64,000 bases of DNA from Cryptomeria japonica (taxonomy: Eukaryota > Streptophyta > Pinopsida > Cupressales > Cupressaceae). The stretch's first letter is position 1. Each line of letters starts with the position of its first letter. The stretch is from positions 17,184,285 through 17,248,284 of the forward strand of contig NC_081413.1 in assembly GCF_030272615.1 (NCBI RefSeq), read 5' to 3'. Below, piece by piece: positions 1 to 10,783 of the stretch. Below the pieces are notes generated by a model. The model saw nothing but the letters and a program-made list of their open reading frames with translations. It made no database searches and was not told where the DNA came from. A program made the position numbers and the translations under genes.

Positions 1-138
1 ATATTCATTGTATGTAATGCTTAATGATCCAATTGTTCATATTTTTCATCTTGATATAATATAGTTTATTTCTATCATCTATTTTGTTCTCTCTTATTTG
101 TTCTTTCCATTACCTCTTGATCTTGGCAAAATCTCACA
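1..138 (+). mobile_element. End of 5' LTR, non-autonomous Copia-type element
   Basis: This is the last part of a long terminal repeat whose start lies outside the window. It ends in ...TCTCACA directly before a primer-binding site. The element's internal region and 3' LTR follow to the right, so the + strand is the sense strand. The matching part of the 3' LTR appears to be lost, so the two LTRs cannot be compared. Confidence 0.7.
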
Positions 139-151
139 TGGTATCAGAGCC
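139..151 (+). other. Primer-binding site, initiator Met tRNA
   Basis: TGGTATCAGAGCC is complementary to the 3' end of plant initiator tRNA-Met, the usual Copia minus-strand primer. It sits immediately after the LTR end and fixes the orientation of the element. Confidence 0.85.
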
Positions 152-965
152 ATTAGAGTGTCATTGGTTTGCTAATTGAGAGAAATTTGATGCTATTTGG
201 GGTTTGCATTTTGGATCTTTCTATTGCAGGTTATTATTGAAGCTTAATGGGTCAAATCTGAGGTTACCATTGGATTGAGCAGGTCCAAGAAAGTCAGTTT
301 TGCCTTTTGTTTCATCCAAATCGAACTTCAGAGGCCAAATCTAGAGGCATTTGAAGTTTGACGTTGCGGCGGAAATTTTTAAGAAATTATAATTATGCAG
401 GCAATTTTCAAATAGCGATATCCCACTCATCCGGACTCATTTTTATGAGCAATTTTTTTTGTTTTAGGGTAGAATTTTGTGATCTGTATAGTGGTGTAGA
501 ATTTTTTTGATTTTCGGATACAGGTTTTTTGGAAATCATGAAATCCCAATTTTTACAACTTTGGAGGCTTCGTTTGGGCTCATATGGACTCCTTTTCAGG
601 TGCCGTTTTTTTTTAAAGTGCATATTTTTTCATCTACTTTCATAATCTGCCATTTGTTTGTAGTAATTTTAAGTAGAAATTATACTTTCATTATTTGGCC
701 ATTTTTGGCATATTTGGTACTTGCATTTTGCTTGGATCTCAGTTTAGATCACTAGCAGTATTTGTTGAAGTCTCTTAGATCTCATTTTGAGAAGTTGTAA
801 ATTGAAATCAGAAGTCCACTTAGCCTTGTTTTTCAAGTGGCCTATTGTACACGCACTACATATAAAGTGCCAAAATCATCATTTTTGGGGGGTACTTTGA
901 TTGAGTTAATTTGGGGGGGTGTCTCTTGTGCTTTTATGCTCTTGTGTTCCTTCCTTTTTGCTGCT

Positions 966-2426
966 ATGGGTTCTTCTAAGTTTCCTCTCTTAACTCCTCA
1001 TAATTATGCTACTTGGAAAATTGATGCATGGAGTAAACTTATGGAAAAAGGACTAACTCATTACATTGATGGAACTATTGTTGCTCCCGTTGATCCTAAG
1101 GTTGATCCAGTCGGTCACTTGGATTGGCTCACTAAAAATATCATGGCAATTGGTACCTTAAGAAAGTATGTATAAAAGGATCTCATTTTTCATATTGAGA
1201 AGTGTACTCTAATCAAGCATGCTTGGCAAAAGTTTCAAGACTTGTATGGTCAAGTTGATGAGATTAGGGGATATCAAATTGATAGTGATCTCACCATGTT
1301 AGATCCCAAGAACTTTGATACTATACAAGATTATGTCACTAAGGCAAATGAGTTGAGGTCACAACTCAAAGATTGTGGCATTGATAAGAAGGATACTCAA
1401 TTGATATTCAACTTGATAGGCAAGCTTCCACAAGAATATGCAGCATTTGTTTCTAGTTTCCAAACCCATAGGATGACAATGGGTTCAAGCTACACAATGC
1501 CTACATTTGATGCTTTCAATGAAATGTTGATGATGGAACAAACTAAGTTGATAAGCATGGGCATTCTTAAGGCTTCTAAGTCTCAAGCATTAGTGGAAAA
1601 TCAAGGGAACAAAGGAAATCAAGGAAAGGACAACTCAAACAAGAAGAAATGGCAATCAAAGCCTAAGGACAAAGCATGATCCTCTCCACAACAAGGAGAT
1701 ACATCCTCTTCCAAGAGGGATAATTCACCAAAGAGGGAGAGACCTACTTGTGCCTATTGTAAAAATTTTGGTCATGAGGAGCATAGTTGCCATTCTAAGA
1801 AGATTGATGAGCTCACACATATCATCAAAAAGCATAACATTGATTTACCTAATGCCTACAAGAAGGACGATTCATCAACTTCCACTTCCTCACATTCAAA
1901 AGGAAAAGGGAAAGCATTCATGGCTTCTACAAGTGGGAAGACTCACTCTTTTGGGACAAGAAAAGGAAAAGCTCTATGTGCTACTATTAGTCATGATTCA
2001 GAAAGATGGCTTCTAGATTCAGGGGCTTCTCATCACATGGCATCTTCATAGTCTATGTTCTCTACATTTGAGCCTTGCAACATGCCACAGATATTGATGG
2101 GAAATCATACATACATGGATGTGATTGGGAAAGGATCTATTGACATTGGGGATAACTCCTTCAATAACGTGTTGTGTGTACCCCACTTGACAAACAATCT
2201 CCTTTCTATCTATCAAATCACACATGGCGCAACTAAGAGAGTTGTGGAGTTCACACCTGAGTCAGTTTTCATTAGAGACTTGGAAACTAGAGCTATCATT
2301 GCGACTGGGGTGGTTGATCATGCATCTTGGTTATACTCCTTTTCAGATTTTGTTGATGATGATGATTTCACATTTGATGATTCTAAACATGATGATCACA
2401 CTTCTTATGATGGTTCAGTTTTTTAG
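966..2426 (+). pseudogene. Copia gag and protease, interrupted by stops
   Basis: One reading frame runs from the ATG at 966 through gag, a CCHC zinc knuckle (C-x2-C-x4-H-x4-C, 1749-1790), the aspartic protease motif LLDSGASHHM (about 2010-2040) and the region that normally precedes integrase (VPHLTNNLLS). It contains in-frame stops at about 1173, 1677 and 2049 and ends at 2424. The start is chosen because the MGSSKFPLLTPHNYATWK stretch resembles the usual Copia gag N-terminus. Gag would package element RNA and protease would process it. The frame is unusually well kept for a stop-containing copy. No integrase, reverse transcriptase or RNase H follows. Confidence 0.8.
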
Positions 2427-3242
2427 GAGAACTTTGGACACTTGAACATGGGGATTCTCACATGTGAACCCGTTCTTGAGTCTTGTATTTAATCTCCTCA
2501 TATTGATATCACATCACCTATTTCACCTAATGATGCAGATAGTGCGACAGTTTTGCCTTCATGTGATTCAATGCAACAGGATATTCATTGTCTTCCAGCT
2601 TTAGATTCATGGGATGATTACTTGACAGACATTGCATGTTTATTTATGGAATCCTACATTGCCGATTTGGGAGACATCATTGATGACATTCATCTTCTCT
2701 TTGATGAAGATGATCCTTCTTCGATTGCTGGGAGGGCACACTTTGACCCTCTTGTTCATTCTCTACATGATCATTCTTTTGAGGTTGATATGATTGTGGA
2801 TACTTATGTACAATAGTTGGAGGAGGTCTCGTTATTTTTTGAGGAGACATGTGAGTCTTTGGGACATGTTCTACATCCTTCTCCACTAGATCTTGGAGTG
2901 CCTTTTTCAGCAGTGTGGCATAGTTTACCACCTTTGGAGGAGGTATCTTTCAGCATCGACATGAAGACACTTGAGTAGTTTTTAGAGATTCCTTTCATCT
3001 TGAGTTTTTTTCATACATCTTCCCTTCATGATTGGGGAGACTTCATGGATACACCTTTGGTTTTTTTTCTTCCTAAGGGGAGGAATGTTGTTCGACGTTC
3101 ATGGAGCAGTTTCTTCATACATCGAGTTTCTATCATTGGTACAGATTCCACATTGAGGGGGGGCTTCCTAGCTTCTCTTCTTCTCTCATATGGGGGGGAC
3201 TTTTTCCTCACATGGGGTTTTGTCCTTCACATTCTTCTATGA
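2427..3242 (+). pseudogene. Acidic ORF in place of polymerase, same frame as gag
   Basis: The gag-protease frame continues past the stop at 2424 with only a few further stops (about 2490, 2814, 2976 and 3240). The longest open piece, 2553-2816, is rich in Asp and Glu, with runs such as DDIHLLFDEDDPSS. I recognise no family. It lies where integrase and reverse transcriptase should be. It may be the C-terminus of a fused gag-like polyprotein or a degenerate leftover. Retention of one frame over about 2.2 kb suggests the fused ORF was once translated. Confidence 0.5.
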
Positions 3243-3453
3243 GAGTTCTCTTGTATGTTTTTCATCTCTCTTTTGGGGGAGGGTTTTTTTCCTTTGGGTT
3301 TTTCTCTCTTTCCCCACTTTGTGAGAGATTTCATTGCATTGGTTTTCATGCATTTGCATTTGTACATGGGTACCTAACATGGCCTAGTAGCCAGGACCCA
3401 TCTTGCATTGCTTAGTTGCATTGTAGACTTAAGTGCATTCCCCTAAGTTACAC

Positions 3454-3464
3454 TTAAGGGGGGG
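3454..3464 (+). other. Polypurine tract
   Basis: A purine run, TTAA followed by seven G, lies immediately before TGTTGGTGTAAATAATT. It is the expected plus-strand primer at the internal/3' LTR junction. Confidence 0.75.
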
Positions 3465-3655
3465 TGTTGGTGTAAATAATTATTCATCTTGGATATTATT
3501 ACACTTACTTAAGTTTACTTAGGAAATGCATTTCATAGTAGTTTGGGTATGAGACACTTGGGTGTTTGTGCCACATTGTGATAGTGTGTGTAGGAGAATT
3601 TCCACCTTTTATGGTGTTGACCTTGTTGTTACACTCCACATTCCACAAAACAAGA
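3465..3655 (+). mobile_element. Start of 3' LTR, truncated
   Basis: The LTR starts with TGTTGG directly after the polypurine tract. The sequence seen at 1-138 (the LTR tail) is not found downstream. The LTR therefore seems to be cut off in the A-rich stretch near 3650, although the break is not sharp. Confidence 0.55.
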
Positions 3656-4075
3656 AAAAAATAAAAATTCAAACAAAAACAAAAGGCAAAAGACTCACAC
3701 CACAAAAGAGAAAAACCAAAAACAAGCCCTCAAGTCAACTAGTCGAAGACCTCAATATCAAAATGTCTCAACCACTAATATCATTCTTGAAAATTCCATC
3801 CCAAGAACACAAGTGATCACATAAAAAGAGAAATAGAATGCATCATCCATGAACTACAAATATCAAAGCTATGAACTCATGAGAAGAAAGGGGGAAGCAT
3901 GGATGCACATTCTAGATGTGATTTTCTAGGTGATCCATAAGAAGAAGAATGAGAGAAGACATGGATACAGATTCTATTTGTGTTTTTCTAGGTGATCCAT
4001 GTTGGGGAGGAGAGTAGGAATAGTGTAGTTGTGTTTTGCTAGTTTCACTCATCCTACTACGTGTGCAAGTGATGT

Positions 4076-4150
4076 CTAGTTTCAGGTGTTAAACATCTCA
4101 TATAAGAGTTTGTTTTTTCTGGTTTCGAGCATGCAACAACTTGTGTAAGA
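4076..4150 (+). repeat. Single copy of a dispersed ~70-bp repeat
   Basis: The stretch with AACATCTCATATAAGAGTTT and TGGTTTCGAGCATG recurs as degenerate tandem copies at 9575-9825. Sharing of this phrase 5.5 kb apart points to a dispersed repeat family. Confidence 0.55.
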
Positions 4151-4211
4151 CATGAAATAAAAATGTAAATGTGTATTTCATAACCCTCTTTTCAGACTTC
4201 GATAAAACTTG

Positions 4212-4241
4212 CTAATAATACTATTATTATCCTTATTATCC

Positions 4242-4284
<43 letters not shown>

Positions 4285-4325
4285 TATTAATATTATTATT
4301 ATTACTATTATTCTTAATATTACTT
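4212..4325. repeat. (ATT)n microsatellite, imperfect
   Basis: A run of ATT triplets with scattered C interruptions (ATCCTT, ACT), directly readable in the sequence. Confidence 0.9.
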
Positions 4326-4404
4326 TAATGAGTTAGAAATGATAAATTAAATAAGGTCAAAATTTTAAATAAAAATGAGTAATAAGTGCTAACTCGCATG
4401 CGAG

Positions 4405-4915
4405 GTCATAATTTACTTGGAAATTATTTATTTTCTCAATATTCTAATTGAACACATTGTGTAGGAGAAATAAGAAGATTTTAGGAAAAAAAAATCAATT
4501 TCAAAATATTAAGGAATAAATATTATATTTAGGAAATATATGACATGGGAGTTACAAAATTTTATTCATGATCTTTTTATGACAAAGGAGTTACGAAATT
4601 CATATTTTATAAACTGGAGGAAAATTCAAATTCAGATTTTTAAATGCATGGTCAAATGTAACCGCCACTATGATAAGTTGTACGAAATATGCCTTGCATG
4701 AGAGAATTTCAAAATTCAAATTTAATATGCATGTAACTCCCACTATGACAACAATCATTTTACAAGAAATTAATTTAAAAATTACTTATTTTCTCAATAT
4801 GCTATTTAGCACATGTTGTAGGAGGAAATGAGAAGGTTCTAGAAGAGAATTTCAAATTCAATTTTTGCATGTAACCCCCACTATGACAACAATCATTATG
4901 CATGAAATTATTTTG
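4405..4915. repeat. Degenerate tandem repeat
   Basis: Recurring phrases include TTATTTTCTCAATAT (4427 and 4788), a CACAT(T)GTGTAGGAG-like phrase, and ATGTAACCGCCACTATGA / ATGTAACTCCCACTATGA / ATGTAACCCCCACTATGA (about 4655, 4732, 4863). The spacing is irregular, so the array has decayed. Confidence 0.6.
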
Positions 4916-6696
4916 GGAAAAGAATATGGAAATCAATTAATTCTTTTGTAGTGGAAAAATGACTCTCTTTTCTATATATTGAGTTCTAGATTTTCGAAAA
5001 AAAGGGGGGGGGGGAGTTGATTGTTTTATGTGATTAAGTAGTCTTTTGAATTCTCAAGAAAGTTTTTTTTTTCAAATCATGTTAGATATAGGATGAATTT
5101 TGTAGATATTTTGCATTGTGTGAGTTGGGATTTTTAGAGGCTTTGGAGAAGATCTTGCCAGGTTACAATATGAGGATTGAAGAAGGATAGTTGGGAGAAC
5201 AAGGGGTGATTCATCAATAAGATTTTGGTTCATCTTGCAGATCCAGGTTCCATCTTTCCATACTTGTATATTTTTCTTCCAGAAATGAGATTTTTATTAG
5301 CATGCATGTTGTTTTTCTTTGAAAAATTAGGTAGTTTAAAGGAGAAAGATTTTGATATTGTTTAATTCAAAAAGAGGGGAGAGATTTTTATTTGCATAAT
5401 ATAGAGTTTTTGTATTCTTTTATTTTTAGATTTTGATAAGGAAATCTATATGCATGTACCATCTTGTTTTAGATTTTGATAGAAGGAATATGTGTGCATG
5501 TGTGAATAGATGTGTATATCTTAACATTTTTTGTTTGTTTGTTTGTTTTGTTTTTTTAATCAATAAACTAGTAGATTTCTTCTTAAAACAAAATGTGCAA
5601 ATAAATGTGAATATTAATTAATTTTACATCTTCCTTTAAAAAGCCTTTTCTTTATTTTCTAATTTCTTATGGAGAAAATAAATATATAATGAATTCATTC
5701 TAAAATATTAGTGCCAAAAATAATCAATTTATTAGAGAAAAAAAAAAACAAAGAGGTTAAATATAGTTTTAAAAAAAATTAAAAATAAAATAAAAATAAA
5801 AAAATTGAAAGGGAATGAGTTAAATAATATAAGGGTTTCATTTCTCCTCTTTCTCAAAAATAAATTCTACTTCGTATGTTTCTAATTTACATCCATAATA
5901 GTTTATATATTGCAATATTACTTGAAAGTGAAAAAGTCTCTATGATAAGCTAATACTTTTTATTCCCTTAAATTAATTAATATTTGAACCCCAAATAAAT
6001 TATGTTTGAATGAAAGGGTGTTATAATAGTGAAATTGTATACATCTATTTTTATTTCATGTATTGCATAAGAGTTTAAGTAATTGTTCATTTATTTATCT
6101 ATTTGAAATTGTATATATAAAATTTAGAAGAAGAACATATGTATATTAATTCTAGTAATCTTCATATTAAGTCAATGTTGTGATTAGCATTATGTGGCTG
6201 AATAGATATACATGTATATGTACAAGAAAACAATATTAGATTTGATAAATCTTAGATATGTACAAATTTAATTTTTTATTTCCATTCACTTATGATATGA
6301 TACAACAATAACAGACAAAATCAATAACAGTGATTATAAAAATATTAATTAAATTAGTTAAAAAAAAAATAGAATACAATTTAATAAACGAAAACCATTA
6401 GATAAATAAATAAAAATTGCATCTGTAAGAGGGTGGGGTTTGTTTGTAGCCTCAAATAGAACCCAACCAAAAAAAAAAAAAAAAAAAAAACAACAACAAC
6501 AATTTAAAGCATTCTTTGAAAAAAAAAACAAGCAAATTAAACTTGAAAATCTGCAACTAAATCAGTCATTCAAACCTTGCAAGAGGGTTTTCAAAAATCT
6601 GCATAATTTGCATATATTAACCAACAAATAAGAGTGAAAATAATTGTCCTGTTAATAGGGTTTTATTCAAATAGGAAGTTGATTGATGACAAGGGG

Positions 6697-6846
6697 TTGC
6701 AAACTCATAGACAGGCATGGTAGATTTTGTGGAACTATTTTGTATGCATTCTTCTTCTCCATTCTTAGGAGTTGCAAACTCATAGACAAGCACGATAGAT
6801 TTGGTGGAACTCTTCTGAATGCATTCTTCTTCTTCCATTCTTCCCT
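6697..6846. repeat. Two tandem copies of a 75-bp unit
   Basis: Copies start at 6697 and 6772 with TTGCAAACTCATAGACA and end with CTTCTTCTYCCATTC. Short ORFs on both strands here simply reflect this duplication. Confidence 0.85.
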
Positions 6847-7981
6847 GCAAGATCCACAACAATGAAATGAAAGAAAAGCCCTAAATTTTAGTATTAGTAT
6901 AAAGATTTTAGGGTTGTGGGTGAACTTTACATCTAAGGGTTGAAATTGCTTACTTAATTTGTTTAGTTTAAATTTCAATATTCACTATAAAAAAAAGGAA
7001 ATTATTTCCTTCAATTTAAATTAATTTCATGAAGGTATTTATTTTATGAAGACAATTTTATTTAAGAAAATTTTTAAGTAATCTATTTGTTGATAAACAT
7101 AAAATTAGATTTAATAAATAAAAATCAATTAATTAGTAAAATTACCATTGATTTGGTTGGTTGTTACGTTCTCTTGTATAAAATTAATTTTATCATAACT
7201 ATATTAAATTAATTGATTGTTTTATAAAAAGATATTAACACCCTTAATTCTAATTTACACCAATAGTTTTGAACCAATGATTTAACCTGACTTATTATTT
7301 AAATTTCTTGAAAATTAAAATTTAAAAGATAAGGGATAAAATTGTTTTGAAAATTTGCATTTTTGATAATTAGTAAGTTATCTATAAAGCTTTAAAACTT
7401 TCTTATTTGAGTTTCCCTATTAAAGCTATAAATTTTAAAATCAATTATTAAATTATACTCATAAAAAAAAAAAGAATAATCTTAATTTAAGTGTTTGAAG
7501 ATTTTATTAAAAATAAAAGAAAAAGAGAATTTATTTCTTTTTTATATTTGACAAATTGTTTGGTAAAGTTTACTTATTATGTGGAGTTTACATTTAAATT
7601 ATTTAAATGCTTCTTATATTTTGGATATAAATGGATAAGGAGGTATTTACAAGTAATACGTTGATGATGAGTTATAGTTAAAATATCAAATAACATATGA
7701 AATAGAATATTATTAATTAAACATTTTACTTATTATTGAATGAAATATAAGTTCCATTCAAATTATTTAAATTATTGTCTAAGTGGGAACCTTAATCTTT
7801 GAATTATTTAATATAATGTATATAAGTTAGATGAGTGTTTATTATTTACATATTTAGATGCCAAGTATTAAAGGCTAAAAGGATTTATCCTCCAATTAGG
7901 TGTGTTTAGATTTATAGTCTCCTTAAAACAATTCTTGCAAAATAATTCAATGTTTAGTTAAACAATTTTTTTATTTAAAGA

Positions 7982-8062
7982 AGTTGAACACTTGTTTGTT
8001 TATCATGCAAGTTACTTTCCAAGGAGTTGAATAATTGTTTGTTTATCATGCAAGTTACATTT
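7982..8062. repeat. Two tandem copies of a ~43-bp unit
   Basis: Copies begin at 7982 and 8025 with AGTTGAA and share TTGTTTGTTTATCATGCAAG. Confidence 0.85.
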
Positions 8063-8280
8063 CATTGTTAGTCTTTCTTCTTCAAAGAAATAATTTTTTT
8101 TTTCCCAAGTAGATAATTTGTTTATTTTTCTCTACAAATGTTCCCTTCAATTATGTGAAATTTATATCTTGATTTTTGAAATTGAAACAATTTTTCCTTG
8201 CATGCAATATTTTCATAGTTGTTTTAGTATAATGTTATTTAAGTTTTATAGTTCATAGTTAGACAACTAAAGAAGAGGAG

Positions 8281-9222
8281 TTGAAACCAAAAACCTTAGC
8301 AATGTTCGGTGTTTATGGTGCCTCTGGGTCACACTTACGAGTAATGTCGTCGTGTTGAATTACTGCACTTAATGCCTAATAAAGTTGCAACAACGGCGTT
8401 TGTGGCATCGTCCCTACAAATCGCCAGGGAGAAATAAGGGTCATTCAGAAGTTAAAATCCAAGGGGTGGGTAATCCCCCTTGAATCGATAATCCAAAAAG
8501 ACTAATTTTAAAATGAGGTTACATTCGCTCAATTAAACCTTAGAAAACCCCATTAGAGTTTGGTTGTGTGTTATGATCTTGGAAATTATTTTATCTTAAT
8601 GATTTCAGCGGATGATAATGGGTCAAGGGTGATGTATTTTAATAGGAAATAGGATGTAGTTGTTTTAGGCCACAAGTATGAGGCCACCTTGAGCCTTTTT
8701 TCTATAGAGCTACCATCGTGGGTAGCAACCGTAGAGAAACTGTCTAAGACATTGACCCTAGAAAGGGTTGCGTACCCACCAAACAATTTACATTAAACCA
8801 TAGTTAGAAACTAGAACTACATAATTTACCCCTTGATCCCGTGTTGAAACAGGTATGTAGGTAGTCTAGGGATGAAGTTGTCCCTTGTACTCAGGCGCTC
8901 GGGGATGGGAATTAGGATTTGGTTATGGGTGATTAGTTGGTTCTTGAAGCTTCTTGGTCTTTTAATCAAATGGTGCAAATAATAATTGAAAGGTTAAAAT
9001 TAATTCAATGCATACTTATAAGGAATCTCATATGGATTCGCTTGACTTCTCTAGGCTTTAGGTTGAATTCCGAGGCAGAACTCAAGCTCGTTTATGTAAT
9101 TATTTTTATACTCCTAAGGATGGTGACCTCGGTGCACTCCTAGTAGGGGAGTGTAGTCTTTAGAGAGTGGCTCAAGACCTGGATGGTCCCGATGAGTCTA
9201 AAGTCTCCGGCCAGAGCATATC
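8281..9222. other. Unclassified repeat-like sequence, higher GC
   Basis: This stretch is less AT-rich than its left neighbour and has no coding similarity I recognise. It leads directly into the hairpin array at 9223. It may be part of an LTR or untranslated region of an unidentified element. No primer site, polypurine tract or paired LTR could be assigned. Confidence 0.4.
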
Positions 9223-9371
9223 CTATTCTTATGAATAGATGCCTACCCTGTTTGGGTAGATGCCTATCCCAGATTGGATAGATGAAACCTCTTGTCTCGT
9301 ATGGACAGATGCCTAACATGTATGGTTAGATGCCCATCCTAGTTGGATGGATGCCTATCTTGTTTGGATAG
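9223..9371. repeat. Tandem array of ~21-bp hairpin units with covarying arms
   Basis: Seven units, spaced by ATGC-like linkers, each form a short inverted repeat: CTATTC/GAATAG (9223-9238), CTACCC/GGGTAG (9243-9259), CTATCC/GGATAG (9264-9281), a decayed unit TGTC/GACA (9293-9307), CTAAC/GTTAG (9313-9329), CCATCC/GGATGG (9334-9350) and CTATCT/GGATAG (9355-9371, one T-G pair). The arms differ between units but complement each other within units. No protein frame explains this. Confidence 0.85.
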
Positions 9372-9429
9372 ATGTACCTGAGTATGCGATTGAATCAAAC
9401 ATAATTAAGAATAGGTAAGAATAAGAAAT

Positions 9430-9431
<2 letters not shown>

Positions 9432-9524
<93 letters not shown>
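9432..9524. repeat. (AT)n microsatellite, about 46 units
   Basis: An uninterrupted TA dinucleotide run. The length may be affected by assembly. Confidence 0.95.
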
Positions 9525-9528
<4 letters not shown>

Positions 9529-9574
9529 GTTGAGTTTTTGAATTAAGTTAAGTGGGTTATTACAGTGTGTTTGG

Positions 9575-9825
9575 TATCGATAACATCTCGTGTAAGAGTT
9601 TTTTCCCTCTAGTTTTGAGAATGTGTAACCCTATGTAAGCCAAATATATGCCTAGTTTCAAGGACATCTCATGTAATATTTTGTTTTCTCTAGTTTTGAG
9701 AATGTGTACCCTATTTAAGATATATATCAATGTTGCATCTGGTTTCGAGCATGAAGCATATAGCGTAAGAGTTTGTTTGCTCGGGTTTCAAGAATTAACA
9801 CCCCATTTAAGACATGCAAAAATAT
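9575..9825 (+). repeat. Three degenerate copies of the ~70-bp repeat also seen at 4076
   Basis: Phrases ACATCTCGTGTAAGAG, ACATCTCATGTAATATT and GCGTAAGAGTTTG alternate with TAGTTTTGAGAATGTGT / TGGTTTCGAGCATGAAG and CC(C)TATTTAAGA(CA)T. They match the copy at 4076-4150. Confidence 0.6.
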
Positions 9826-9867
9826 AGTACAATATGATATAAAGAGAGTGATATGTATGCTCTCCCG

Positions 9868-9903
9868 TTAAGATGTCAACATAGGCCTATGTTGATGTCT
9901 TAA
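9868..9903. repeat. 36-bp near-perfect palindrome
   Basis: The two 18-base halves around the centre AGGCCT (9883-9888) are complementary except at two positions per arm. It could fold into a long hairpin. It lies at the left edge of the minus-strand gag element and may mark its end or a rearrangement junction. Confidence 0.8.
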
Positions 9904-10783
9904 AGAAGCTACAAACAAGGATACCCACCTTCAACACCAAGACGATATCTTTTTACGCAACAATGTTCATAAATCCAAACTAAAGAGGCAATACTCTTAC
10001 AACCAAGGATAAGATAGTTGAAAAAGAGATATCTTGCAACAAGTGTAAAGGGATCCTTGGAGGAGAAGAGATCTTTCTCAAATACATCTACTTCCAAGAG
10101 GAGTTTCTTGAACAAACATAATATATTCTACCAAAAGTAGGGAAACAAAACAAGAATGCTTACCTTCTTGCTATTTCTAGGTGAGAGGGATTATTGATGA
10201 AGGATGACACACTTTTGACCCAAAGTGAAGGGTTTGTTTATAATAGATATACATTTCCAAGTATAAAAGAGGTTGTAGTCAAGGATATGTACCTCTTTCA
10301 TAAGAGAGAATCCTTGAGCAAACAACAACTTCACACTTGGAATGACATCATAAAATAAGAAAACACCACTCAACAAAGGAAAAGTGTATCCTTAGAAAGA
10401 ATAGGATAGATCAATGTCCCCCAAGTGTAGGGACAATAAGAATACTTACACATCCCCTACGAAGAGATTAGACATATGTAAATGCACAATGTACTCACAT
10501 GAAGAAATATTCAATGTAAGAAAACACATCAAGATATGTAAATGCAACTCTAAAGAAGAGGAAATCTTCAAAGAGAAATAGAGAGTTAGAAGAAGGATCA
10601 CAAAATCCAATAAGGAGAAATTAATCATAAGAGACATACCATTCCATGCAAGAAAGGACATCAAAGTATGAAAAAATGCAACCTCTAAAGGGAATAGTGA
10701 AACCTTAGACAGAGAGAAGAAATAAGATAAGAAGCAAGAATGAATTATGTTGTTGTGCCAAGATGATTGTAATTGAAAAAGCA
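9904..10783 (-). other. 3' non-coding part of minus-strand gag element
   Basis: This lies downstream of the gag ORF on the minus strand. No polymerase similarity was found in any frame. Phrases such as AAGTGTAGGGACAATAAGAA / AAAGTAGGGAAACAAAACAAGAA recur. Open frames here have no recognisable motifs and look incidental. No second LTR was found to the left, so the element is incomplete. Confidence 0.45.

Larger units (their letters stand above)
3656..8280. other. AT-rich non-coding region, no gene seen
   Basis: About 4.6 kb has no ORF with recognisable similarity. It holds long A/T runs and several small tandem repeats listed separately (4076, 4212, 4405, 6697, 7982). An A run followed by (CAA)n lies at about 6467-6503. 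A pair of related stretches near 3905 and 3965 both end in TTTTCTAGGTGATCCAT. This is likely decayed repeat DNA. Confidence 0.6.

Noticed and set aside
3000-3415. Phe/Ser-rich ORFs before the 3' LTR
   Set aside because: Translation of T- and G-run-rich 3' untranslated sequence of the element. The in-frame piece 3000-3242 is kept only as the possible end of the acidic ORF.
6617-6978. Overlapping minus-strand ORFs with internal repeats at 6617-6978
   Set aside because: They are explained by the 75-bp tandem duplication; no similarity or start context.
9241-9371. Hairpin repeats as a CRISPR-like array
   Set aside because: There are no constant repeats separated by unique spacers; the repeat itself varies. 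The context is a plant nuclear genome.
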